Shown one piece after another: positions 1 through 5,777 of a stretch of 5,816 bases of DNA. Made by a program: the position numbers and the translations under genes. Below the pieces are notes generated by a model that saw only the letters and a program-made list of their open reading frames with translations, was not told the DNA's origin and did no database searches. Numbering within the stretch: the first letter of the stretch is position 1; each line of letters opens with the position of its first letter. Source of the stretch: an uncultured Eubacteriales bacterium (GTDB lineage: Bacteria > Bacillota > Clostridia > Christensenellales > Aristaeellaceae); NCBI GenBank assembly GCA_902782795.1, contig CACZOT010000396.1:1-5816 (forward strand). Direction: 5' to 3'.

Positions 1-208
1 CGCGCGTCTCCCGGCGCAGGCGTTCGCGCAGAGCGCGCCGGTCGTGGGGATCGGTATCGGAGAGATAGGTCTCCAGCAGCGCCAGCCTGAGCGCGGTTTC
101 CGCCGCTTCGGAGTTGTCCGCGATCAGCAGCGCCATCTGATAGAGTGAGCCCAGCAGCGGACGCGTCCGCTCGAGGAACGCCTGCGGGGCGATCAACCGT
201 TTGCTCAC
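1..208 (-). CDS. Partial protein, possible sigma factor region 2 (N-terminal 69 residues)
   Basis: Only the first 69 residues are in the window; the gene runs off the left edge. It starts at a GTG (208-206) whose last two bases form part of the TGA stop of the sugar kinase upstream, a 4-base GTGA overlap typical of translational coupling. A GGGAGG ribosome site lies 5 bases before the GTG, inside the last kinase codons, and supports this start. Residues about 18-50 (LLGSLYQMALLIADNSEAAE and the helix after it) match the general pattern of region 2.1-2.2 in ECF-like sigma factors: a first helix, a short turn with Asn, then 'AE.AL..ALL..Y'. This is followed by a charged Arg-rich helix. The family call is inferred from pattern only and the rest of the protein is unseen. 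It could instead be another short helical protein. The coding call is firm; the function is weak. Confidence 0.6.
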   Translation of the reverse strand, partial: MSKRLIAPQAFLERTRPLLGSLYQMALLIADNSEAAETALRLALLETYLSDTDPHDRRALRERLRRETR

Positions 209-1722
209 GAGAACCTCCCGGATGTGGATATTTCGTCAAAGAGGGGCTTGAGCCTCTCGTACATGGCCTGATAGACCGGCAGGATCCGCCCGTAGCGCTC
301 GCGCAGGACGGGATCGGGCTCGCACACGCGGCGTGCGCGCACCTTTTCCGTGCCTTCCTCATAGCTGTGGAACAGGCCCACGCCCACGCCCGCGGCGATC
401 GCCGCGCCAATGGCGGTGGCCTCGCCGGGGTTCCGGTGAACGCGCGTGGGCACGCCGGTCAGCGCCGCGAGGAGCTCGGGCCAGAGGCCGCTGCGCGCAC
501 CGCCGCCGCTCACCATCAAGGAGCGCACGGGGCGGCCACATTCTTCCATGACGCCGGCGCAGGTCGCCAGGGCGAAGGCGACGCCCTCGTACACGGCCCG
601 GGCGATGTGCCTCCGGTCGTGATAGAGCGAGAAACCCACGAGCGCGCCGCGCGTGGCCGGGTCCCAATAGGGCGTGCGCTCGCCCATGAGCGTCGGCAGG
701 AAGAGGACGCCCTCCGCGCCCGGCGCGATCTGCCGTGCCATCGCTTCGACGTCATCGGGGGCGGGATCGGTTCCATCACGCAGGAGATTGGCCAGCGCCC
801 AATCATAGGCGCTCGCGCCGCACTGGACTGTGCCGCAGGAGTGGTAATCCTGCCCGTTCATGTCCAGATAATTGAAGAGCCGCGCGCCATCGTTGAGGAT
901 CGGAGCCGCCGTGAGCTGGCTGACCCAGGCGCTCGAGCCGATATAGCAGTAAGCCATGCCGTGCCGGCCCACGCCCGCGCCGCGCGAGGCGCAGGCCCCG
1001 TCGCCGCCGCCGATGGCGACGGGCGTCCCCTCGAGGAGGCCCGTCTGCCGGGCGGCCTCGGCGCTGACGCGGCCGCTCACGTCGTGGCCGGGGCGGATCT
1101 CCGGAAAGCGGCGCTCGTCGAGGCCCAGGTCCCTGAGGAGCGGGCGCGCCCAATCGCCCTGTTTCAGATCCAGCGCGATGGTGAGCGAGGCGTCGGAATA
1201 ATCCGTCCGCCCAAAGACGCCCGTGAGGCGGCCGTAGAGGAAATCCTTGGTGTTGAGCCACCAGCGCGCCTTTTCGTAGACCTCGGGGCGTTCCCTGCGC
1301 AGCCAGAGCACCTTGGGGAGCATATAGTGGTGGTCCAATCGGCAGCCGGAGAGCTGGTGGAACTCCTCGCGGGAGATGACCGCCTCGATCTCGCTGAGCT
1401 GCGGCCAGGCGCGTGAATCCGAATGGATGATGTTCGGGCAGATCGCCTCGCCCCGCTCATCCACGGGGATGCAGCCATTCATCGTGCCCGTGAGGCCGAC
1501 CGCGGCGATGGCGCGCGCGTCCACCTTCTCCAGGAGCTCGCGCACGCAGCCGGCCATGGCCCGCCAGATCTCGTCCATGTCCTGCTCGGACCAGTTCGGC
1601 TGGGGGTACAGCGTCGGATACGCGGAGCGCGCGCTGGCCAGGGCCGCGCCTTCGGCGTCTATGACCGTGGCCTTGCAGCCGGTCGTGCCCGCGTCACAGG
1701 TGAGGATGTATCGCGCTTCCAT
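205..1722 (-). CDS. FGGY-family carbohydrate kinase, xylulokinase-like
   Basis: A 505-residue protein of full length for the FGGY family (usually about 480-520). It should phosphorylate a sugar or polyol with ATP in the cytoplasm, feeding it into central metabolism. The N-terminal phosphate loop is DAGTTG at residues 10-15. The presumed catalytic base is D241 in GGGDGA. The C-terminal ATPase half has GERTPYWDP (347-355), the adenosine-binding SGGGA around 405-409, and the FGGY-signature-like NPGEATAIGA (431-440). Overall flow (LPKVLWLRRERPE, NTKDFLYGRLTG, TDYSDASLTIALD) is closest to xylulokinases. The segment that is GQMHG in XylB of E. coli reads GTMNG here (79-83), and the usual 'W-N-D-x-R' is HSDSR (100-104), so D-xylulose may not be the substrate. 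The ATG at 1722 follows the membrane-protein stop by 3 bases, with an AAGGG about 11 bases upstream. I leave the symbol blank because the substrate is uncertain. Confidence 0.93.
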   Translation of the reverse strand: MEARYILTCDAGTTGCKATVIDAEGAALASARSAYPTLYPQPNWSEQDMDEIWRAMAGCVRELLEKVDARAIAAVGLTGTMNGCIPVDERGEAICPNIIHSDSRAWPQLSEIEAVISREEFHQLSGCRLDHHYMLPKVLWLRRERPEVYEKARWWLNTKDFLYGRLTGVFGRTDYSDASLTIALDLKQGDWARPLLRDLGLDERRFPEIRPGHDVSGRVSAEAARQTGLLEGTPVAIGGGDGACASRGAGVGRHGMAYCYIGSSAWVSQLTAAPILNDGARLFNYLDMNGQDYHSCGTVQCGASAYDWALANLLRDGTDPAPDDVEAMARQIAPGAEGVLFLPTLMGERTPYWDPATRGALVGFSLYHDRRHIARAVYEGVAFALATCAGVMEECGRPVRSLMVSGGGARSGLWPELLAALTGVPTRVHRNPGEATAIGAAIAAGVGVGLFHSYEEGTEKVRARRVCEPDPVLRERYGRILPVYQAMYERLKPLFDEISTSGRFS

Positions 1723-1725
1723 GGC

Positions 1726-2085
1726 TCATTTTCCCTTCTTTTCCGCTCTCCGGGCGAGGACCTCCCCCGCCGACGCGCCGACGATCGCCAGGAAAGCGAT
1801 CCACATCAGCCCGCCCGGTGGCGGCGCCATGCCCGCCGCGGCGAAATATCCCACGGCCCAGGCGGCCGGGCCCAGCGGCCAGGCAAGAATGGCGGGGGCG
1901 CCGCGCCGCGCCGCGCGCAGGGCCAGATACGCCCCCGCGCCCGCGGAGACGATCCACACGGCGATCGTTCGCGCCGGAATCAGCGCGCCGTCGCCGAAGA
2001 TGAGCGCCAGCAGGGCCGTCAGCGCGCCAAGAATCGCCATCGCCGCAGCCTGCGCCGCCAGCGCCCACGCCCTTCGCTTTCGCAA
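1726..2085 (-). CDS. Small four-helix membrane protein, YrzE/TIGR04086-like
   Basis: I read this as a 119-residue protein from a TTG start at 2085-2083. The TTG has GGGAGG seven bases upstream, and the protein then opens MRKRRAWALAA, a positive stretch just before the first helix. The frame stays open to an ATG at 2196, but that start would place the gene's own promoter (2116-2144) inside it and add a basic, non-conserved-looking leader, so I reject it. Four hydrophobic segments lie near residues 6-30, 35-56, 63-86 and 92-111, with a basic tail (RRAEKKGK). Size, topology and Ala/Gly richness resemble the TIGR04086/YrzE family of small Bacillota membrane proteins, whose function is unknown; the match is by overall look, not a motif. 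It is the first gene of the kinase operon and stops 3 bases before the kinase ATG. Confidence 0.72.
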   Translation of the reverse strand: MRKRRAWALAAQAAAMAILGALTALLALIFGDGALIPARTIAVWIVSAGAGAYLALRAARRGAPAILAWPLGPAAWAVGYFAAAGMAPPPGGLMWIAFLAIVGASAGEVLARRAEKKGK

Positions 2086-2091
2086 GCCGCT

Positions 2092-2099
2092 CCCTCCCC
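2092..2099 (-). promoter_or_regulatory. Ribosome binding site deciding a TTG start
   Basis: On the minus strand this reads GGGGAGGG. The GGGAGG core ends seven bases before the TTG at 2085. No ATG or GTG in this frame has an equally good site, so this element fixes the start of the small membrane protein. Confidence 0.65.
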
Positions 2100-2115
2100 G
2101 CGTTCGTTCCTTTCC

Positions 2116-2144
2116 ATTATAGCCGTTTCCCACCCGGCGGACAA
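2116..2144 (-). promoter_or_regulatory. Sigma-A/sigma-70 type promoter for the kinase operon
   Basis: On the minus strand a -35 box TTGTCC (2144-2139) is separated by exactly 17 bases from a perfect -10 box TATAAT (2121-2116). Transcription would start near 2109, leaving a leader of about 24 bases before the TTG start at 2085. It should drive the membrane protein, the FGGY kinase and the sigma-like gene. Confidence 0.75.
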
Positions 2145-2222
2145 GCCGTTTTCCGCCCTTTCCCACCCAAAGCCTTCGTCGCAAGCCGACTTCCATTAGT
2201 ATTTTCTGGTTCTTATGGGCCG

Positions 2223-2251
2223 TTTATTTTTCGTTTTCCTCCGGGTATACT
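2223..2251 (+). promoter_or_regulatory. Probable promoter for the Xre regulator
   Basis: A -10 box TATACT (2246-2251) lies 17 bases after TTTATT (2223-2228), a weak -35 match. The -10 is good and the local AT-rich stretch (2200-2240) stands out from the GC-rich surroundings. The start of transcription would be near 2258, about 42 bases before the gene. This promoter diverges from the kinase-operon promoter without overlapping it. Confidence 0.55.
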
Positions 2252-2259
2252 GACCATGT

Positions 2260-2276
2260 TCCTGGGCAGATCAGGA
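2260..2276. repeat. Short inverted repeat downstream of the regulator promoter
   Basis: TCCTG (2260-2264) and CAGGA (2272-2276) form 5-base inverted arms around a 7-base spacer, placed at the expected transcription start of the Xre gene. This is where an autoregulatory operator could lie. Arms this short can arise by chance, so the regulatory reading is only a suggestion. Confidence 0.25.
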
Positions 2277-2299
2277 CCGACTTATAGAGGAAGGAATGC

Positions 2300-2614
2300 A
2301 TGATGAACTACAAAGCCCTGGGCGCGCGGATCCGTCTGCTGCGCAAATCCCGCCAGATGACGCAAGCCGAGCTGGCCGAGCAAGCCGATCTTTCCATCAG
2401 CTTTCTCGGGCACATCGAGCGCGGCACGCGCAAGGCGAGTCTGGATACCCTCGTGACGCTGTGCAACGTCCTGGAGGTGACGCCCACCTTCCTCCTGCAG
2501 GATTCCCTCTCCAGCGCGGCTCTGAATGAACACATGGTCACCCGCAAGGACATCGTGCAGGAGATCTCCGAAAATCTCATCAAAAACCTGCGCCAATGGA
2601 GCGAGAACGCCTGA
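2300..2614 (+). CDS. Xre-family (SinR-like) transcriptional regulator
   Basis: A 104-residue cytoplasmic DNA-binding protein. Residues about 6-62 form a classic Xre/Cro-C1 five-helix HTH domain: GARIRLLRKSRQMTQAELAE supplies helix 1 and the start of helix 2. ADLSISFLGHIERGTRKASL carries the recognition helix with the typical 'S..fLg.IErG.r.'. The closing helix is TLVTLCNVLEVTPTFLL. Residues 63-104 are a short charged tail with an amphipathic helix (about 86-99), which may mediate dimerisation; there is no separate ligand-binding domain. The AGGAAGGA at 2288-2295 serves either of two tandem ATGs, at 2300 or 2303; the second gives the more usual spacing. It is the only plus-strand gene, divergent from the kinase operon and convergent with the transporter operon, so it may control one or both, or itself. 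Its targets cannot be seen. Confidence 0.93.
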   Translation: MMNYKALGARIRLLRKSRQMTQAELAEQADLSISFLGHIERGTRKASLDTLVTLCNVLEVTPTFLLQDSLSSAALNEHMVTRKDIVQEISENLIKNLRQWSENA

Positions 2615-2640
2615 AATCCACGCACAAAACAGCATAACCA

Positions 2641-2690
2641 AAAGGCTTCGGAATCCCTTCGCCGGGGATCCGAAGCCCAAGCTTTTTCTT
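2641..2690 (+). terminator. Rho-independent terminator, probably bidirectional
   Basis: GGCTTCGGAATCCC (2644-2657) pairs with GGGATCCGAAGCC (2665-2677) around a 7-base loop, with one bulged A. The plus-strand side is followed by CTTTTTCTTT (2682-2690). On the minus strand the same hairpin is followed by TTTTGG, a shorter T-run. It lies between two convergent genes, 30 bases after the regulator stop and 37 bases after the SH3-protein stop, so it can end both transcripts; the plus-strand direction is the stronger. Confidence 0.85.
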
Positions 2691-2713
2691 TGGCGGTTCC
2701 CGAGAGGGGCCCC

Positions 2714-3796
2714 CTACCTGTCGATCACGAAGCGCTCCAGGGTCCAGCCGGTGCGGTTTTCGAGGCTGCCGGTTCCCACGTCGATGAGGGCGAAGCCGGT
2801 GCAGCTCACCCAATTGTACTTGGCCGCGGCCTGCGCGGGCGTGAGGTAGCAGACGCTGTTCTCCCAGAAGTTTCCGTCGTCATAGGAGCGGAAGCGCACC
2901 GCGTATAGCCCGCCGCCCAGGTCCTCCAGGGACTCGAGGCAGGCGAACCCGCCGGGCACGTGGCCGCCGGTCTCCTGCCAGTAGAAGTAGCCGTTCTTGT
3001 AGGGGAAGTAGGAGGCGTAGAGATCCGTCGGCGTCCTGCCCAGGTACTTCTGCGCCGCCTCTACGGCCCACTTGGCCTCCAGGCGGGTGTTGTCCTCGCC
3101 CCACTCGCCGCTCTCGATGTGGCCTTGCTGGTTGAACCAGACATGGTTGATGCCGAAGACGATGAGCGCGGAATCATCCGGGACGGAGGAATCGTAGCAG
3201 CCCTCGCTCCAGGCAAAGTACTGCTCGGTAAAGTTGCTCAGGAAGACGTTCACGTTGTAGCGCTGGGAATCGCTGGGGATGATCGCCGTGCCGTGATACC
3301 CCTCCAGCACCTCCAGATACTTCTCGAGGACATAGCCGGTCTGGCCGCCATACTCGACGTATGCGAAGCCGTTTTCCGCATGGGAGAGGAAGTTCGCGCA
3401 GTCTCCCAGGGGCAGGCGGTCCAGCTCGGCGGCCTTGGTGGAGGCCTCCTCGCGCAGGGTGATATACTCGTTGCAGTTCACGACGCGCACGATATCGCCC
3501 GTGGCCATGGCGCCGGTCTCGACCTTCTCCAGGTACTTGGTGAGCACGTACCCGGCGCGGTTCTGGTATTCCACGAGGGTAAAGCCGTTCTCCGCCGGGG
3601 CGATGACCTGGGCCTCGGCGTGCAGGGGCAGGCGGTCCAACTCCGCCGCCTTGGTGGAGGGCGTCTCCCGCAGGGTGATGTATTCGTTGCAGTTCACGAC
3701 GCGCACCGTGTCTCCCGCGCTGAACGCCGCCGCTAGGGACGGCGCCGCCAGGACGAACAGCAGAGCCAGCGTCAGGCTCAGGAACCGTTTGCTCAT
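2714..3796 (-). CDS. Secreted protein with two SH3 domains and an unknown C-terminal domain
   Basis: A 360-residue exported protein. The ATG at 3796 has AAGGAGG nine bases upstream; the frame stays open further back, but that region is the CBM9-like gene in another frame. Residues 1-24 are a signal peptide (SKR, a hydrophobic core, then LAAA with likely cleavage before F25). No lipobox cysteine is present. Two bacterial SH3 (SH3b) repeats follow, at about 28-89 and 100-161. Each has RVVNCNEYITLRE, a 'STKAAELDRLPL' strand and 'AENGF..VEY...GYVL.KYLE'. Such domains usually bind cell-wall peptides. Residues about 167-360 form a domain of unknown function rich in Tyr, Trp and Phe, with YNVNVFLSNFTEQ near its start; similar 'FLSNF.EQ' domains occur, as I recall, in SH3 proteins of gut Clostridia. 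No enzyme motif was seen. It is the last gene of the transporter operon, 55 bases after the CBM9-like gene. Confidence 0.88.
   Translation of the reverse strand: MSKRFLSLTLALLFVLAAPSLAAAFSAGDTVRVVNCNEYITLRETPSTKAAELDRLPLHAEAQVIAPAENGFTLVEYQNRAGYVLTKYLEKVETGAMATGDIVRVVNCNEYITLREEASTKAAELDRLPLGDCANFLSHAENGFAYVEYGGQTGYVLEKYLEVLEGYHGTAIIPSDSQRYNVNVFLSNFTEQYFAWSEGCYDSSVPDDSALIVFGINHVWFNQQGHIESGEWGEDNTRLEAKWAVEAAQKYLGRTPTDLYASYFPYKNGYFYWQETGGHVPGGFACLESLEDLGGGLYAVRFRSYDDGNFWENSVCYLTPAQAAAKYNWVSCTGFALIDVGTGSLENRTGWTLERFVIDR
3411..3490 (-). repeat. Coding direct repeat, copy 2 (second SH3 domain)
   Basis: This 80-base stretch matches 3627-3706 with about 9 differences at an offset of 216 bases (72 codons). 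It encodes the first half of the second SH3 repeat, RVVNCNEYITLRE through LDRLPL. The downstream halves of the two SH3 units are much more diverged. Confidence 0.85.
3627..3706 (-). repeat. Coding direct repeat, copy 1 (first SH3 domain)
   Basis: Partner of 3411-3490, encoding the first half of the first SH3 repeat. It ends in an identical 21-base block, and several of the differences fall at third codon positions. Confidence 0.85.
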
Positions 3797-3851
3797 GGAT
3801 ATTTTCCTCCTTTTCTTTGAGACGCAGCGCGCCGGGGGATCGTTCCGCGCG

Positions 3852-4499
3852 TCACTCCAGCACCAGGGGCTGGAAGCACTCCGGGCGGTGGAAATCGGGG
3901 TTTTCCTTGGTGACGGGCGCCCATGTGCCGAAATGCGGATGGATGGTCTCGTCGCACTTGTAGAAATTGCCGCGCATGGCCTGGCCTCCCACGAGACGCC
4001 GGCCAAAGGTCTCTTCGATCCAGGACATGGGGATGGTGTAGCTCACCGCCCACCAGCCGCCCGCATGGACGCTGGCGCTGACGCGGAAGCCTTCCGGGAG
4101 CTTTTCGCGCACCTTGACGCGGTTGGGACGGCCCTCGCCCAGGCCCAGGTGCAGCGTGCCCAGGGGGTTCATCTCCGCGTTGAAATAGCGCTGGTCCTCC
4201 TGCGGGAAGGGCATGCAGAAGAACTCCAGGCAGCTGTCCACGCAGACGCGCCCGCCGATCTCGGTGCACTCGGCGTGGATGGTCTCCTCCCTGGCGTAGA
4301 GGAGGGCGTGCAGGCCCTTTTCGTTCCAGCCCACGCGTGCGTGGGCCTCGGGCTTGTAGCCGGTCTCATCCCAGGGATAGAGGGCGATGTCCGCCTCCTC
4401 CAGCGCCGCGTAGGGAGCGGGGATCTCCTCCGGCGCGAACACGCCCTGCAGGGGCAGACATCCGAGCTCCTCCGGGAGCCTCCTGACGGTGTATTCCAT
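3852..4499 (-). CDS. CBM9-like carbohydrate-binding (DOMON-type) protein
   Basis: A 215-residue protein that is essentially one domain of the carbohydrate-binding family 9 type (the CBM9_2 group). Marks of the family are VDSCLEFF (87-94), YFNAEMNPLGT (105-115), GNFYKCDE (177-184), PHFGTWAP (188-195) and PDFHRPECF (201-209). The ATG at 4499 has AAGGAGG eight bases upstream and a clear gap after the transporter stop (15 bases). It opens MEYTVRRLPE and has neither a signal peptide nor a membrane segment, so it should stay in the cytoplasm. CBM9 modules are better known as parts of secreted xylanases; stand-alone copies without signals occur in Bacteroidota and Clostridia and have no firm role. 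Sitting between a transporter and a secreted protein, it may bind an imported sugar, but this is inference. Confidence 0.88.
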   Translation of the reverse strand: MEYTVRRLPEELGCLPLQGVFAPEEIPAPYAALEEADIALYPWDETGYKPEAHARVGWNEKGLHALLYAREETIHAECTEIGGRVCVDSCLEFFCMPFPQEDQRYFNAEMNPLGTLHLGLGEGRPNRVKVREKLPEGFRVSASVHAGGWWAVSYTIPMSWIEETFGRRLVGGQAMRGNFYKCDETIHPHFGTWAPVTKENPDFHRPECFQPLVLE

Positions 4500-4514
4500 A
4501 GCGATTCCTCCTTT

Positions 4515-5711
4515 TCAGGCTTTGTGTTTCCGAGCGTTTTTTCCAAAGATCCAGGCGATGACCGCGCCGAGCAGCCCCACGGCCGCCATCACGGCGAAGT
4601 TGGCGCGGTATCCGGCGGCCAGGTCTGCCCCGGTCGAGAAGCGCTCCACCACCGCGCCCGCTGCCACCGGCCCCAGGAACATGCCCAGGCCGTACACCGA
4701 TTGATAGAAGCCCATCGCCGCGCCGCGGCGCTCGTCCGGGATGTTGGCGATGGCGTCGGCCATGGTCATGGGCACGATCAGGCCCATGCCGCAGCCAAAG
4801 AGGATCTGCACCGCGAACAGCTGCCAGGCGGCGCGCGTCTGCCCGTAGAGGAAGCTCGCCGCGGCCACGAGCAGGAAGCCGCCCGTCATCGCTGCGCGGC
4901 GGCCCGTCTTTTCAGCGATGGGCCCGGAGACCCGCGCCACCAGGGTATTGGGCAGGAGGTATGCCGCCGAGAGGAAGCCCAGCTGCGCCGTGGTCAGGCC
5001 GATCACGCCCTTGGCCCAGTTCACCGTGAAGCCGAGGACCGTCCCCCAGCAGACGAAGTGGAACACCGTTGAAAGGAGCGTGCCTGTCAAGAGGCGCTTG
5101 TCGCCCAGGACGCCCGCGAAATCCCGGAGGGTCTGGCGCGGGCCGGTCTGCGGCACGTCGCGGATGGTCAGCGTCACCATCACGCCTGCCGCGCCAGCCG
5201 CCGCGGCCAGCGCGAACGCCGCCCCTTTGCCGATGCGGTCGGCCAGGAGCGCACCCAGCAGCATCGCCACGACCTGCGAGCCGTATTGGTAAAACGAGAG
5301 CTTGCCCAGCGCGTGCTGGATCTCCCCCGCTTCAAAGCAGGAAGAGTACATCACCGAATACATGACCCACGTGGATGCAGCGACACCTGAAAGGGCCCGG
5401 AAGATCAACAGGCCGTAAGCGCTCTTCGCGCACATCAGCCCGATGGACGCCACGACCGCCGCGGCGATGCCCGCCACCAGAAAGGGTTTGCGGCGGCGGA
5501 TCAGATCCGACCACAGCCCCAGCGGGATGCGCAGGAGCATCTGCGTAAGGCCGTAACTGCCTGTGATCATGCCCACCAGCATCGCGCCAGCCTGCATTTC
5601 CTCCTGGGCGTAGGCCGCCAGGAACGAAGGGTAGGTGTACATCGAAAACCAGAGCAGGAACGTCGCCGCGAGCAGACGCCTGGACAATTCCCGATCCGAT
5701 TGACGCGCCAT
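4515..5711 (-). CDS. Major facilitator superfamily transporter, 12 helices
   Basis: A 398-residue inner-membrane secondary transporter of normal MFS length. Hydrophobic segments alternate with short loops in two six-helix halves, joined by a polar linker near residues 174-200 (RDVPQTGPRQTLRDFAGVLG). The loop after helix 2 holds a motif-A-like GLWSDLIRRRK (65-75), and the matching second-half loop has GPIAEKTGRR (253-262). The late loop IPDERRGAAMGFYQSVYGLG (around 334-353) is typical of drug/sugar MFS members, which often read 'P...RG.A.g.y.....lG...GP'. Substrate cannot be told: sugar uptake fits the CBM9-like neighbour, but efflux is equally possible by sequence. The ATG at 5711 follows GGGAGG by 5 bases. 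It is the first gene of the operon, 15 bases before the CBM9-like gene. Confidence 0.93.
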   Translation of the reverse strand: MARQSDRELSRRLLAATFLLWFSMYTYPSFLAAYAQEEMQAGAMLVGMITGSYGLTQMLLRIPLGLWSDLIRRRKPFLVAGIAAAVVASIGLMCAKSAYGLLIFRALSGVAASTWVMYSVMYSSCFEAGEIQHALGKLSFYQYGSQVVAMLLGALLADRIGKGAAFALAAAAGAAGVMVTLTIRDVPQTGPRQTLRDFAGVLGDKRLLTGTLLSTVFHFVCWGTVLGFTVNWAKGVIGLTTAQLGFLSAAYLLPNTLVARVSGPIAEKTGRRAAMTGGFLLVAAASFLYGQTRAAWQLFAVQILFGCGMGLIVPMTMADAIANIPDERRGAAMGFYQSVYGLGMFLGPVAAGAVVERFSTGADLAAGYRANFAVMAAVGLLGAVIAWIFGKNARKHKA

Positions 5712-5748
5712 TGCGACCTCCCTCCTCCCCGATTCAGCCTCTTTGCTC

Positions 5749-5777
5749 AGTTTACCATAACCGCGAGGAAAGGTAAA
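5749..5777 (-). promoter_or_regulatory. Promoter of the transporter operon
   Basis: On the minus strand TTTACC (5777-5772) and TAAACT (5754-5749) are 17 bases apart, a fair match to -35 and -10 of a sigma-A promoter. Transcription would begin near 5742, about 30 bases before the transporter ATG. No other gene start lies between it and the right window edge. Confidence 0.6.
5751..5777. repeat. Inverted repeat spanning the transporter promoter
   Basis: TTTACC (5751-5756) and GGTAAA (5772-5777) are perfect 6-base inverted arms with a 15-base spacer, covering the -35 and most of the -10. This layout suits a dimeric repressor that blocks polymerase, but the arms could also be a by-product of the promoter boxes themselves. 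Confidence 0.35.

Noticed and set aside
145..1416. A 423-residue open frame on the plus strand
   Set aside because: It is the antisense shadow of the FGGY kinase, rich in Ala, Arg, Gly and His, with no recognisable domain and no convincing ribosome site.
2097..2135. Possible catabolite-control (cre) site near the kinase-operon promoter
   Set aside because: The GGGAAACGG segment keeps only the central AAACG of the cre consensus; the rest does not fit.
1376..2199. Two overlapping plus-strand frames (248 and 258 residues) opposite the kinase start and the membrane protein
   Set aside because: Both are Arg/Ala/Pro-rich, mutually overlapping and cover the minus-strand promoter; neither shows a domain.
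3797..3851. GC-rich stretch between the CBM9-like and SH3 genes as a possible terminator or attenuator
   Set aside because: The CGCGCGG and CCGGCGCGC segments do not form a clean stem and no T-run follows on the minus strand.
3797..4006. N-terminal extension of the SH3 protein to an upstream ATG at 4006
   Set aside because: The extension overlaps the CBM9-like gene, reads as Arg/Ser/Pro-rich out-of-frame translation, and would bury the signal peptide. AAGGAGG is placed for the ATG at 3796.
3435..5072. A 545-residue open frame on the plus strand
   Set aside because: It lies opposite the SH3, CBM9-like and transporter genes, which have clear family motifs, ribosome sites and operon spacing. 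The plus-strand product has low-complexity composition and no domain; GC-rich DNA gives such antisense open frames readily.
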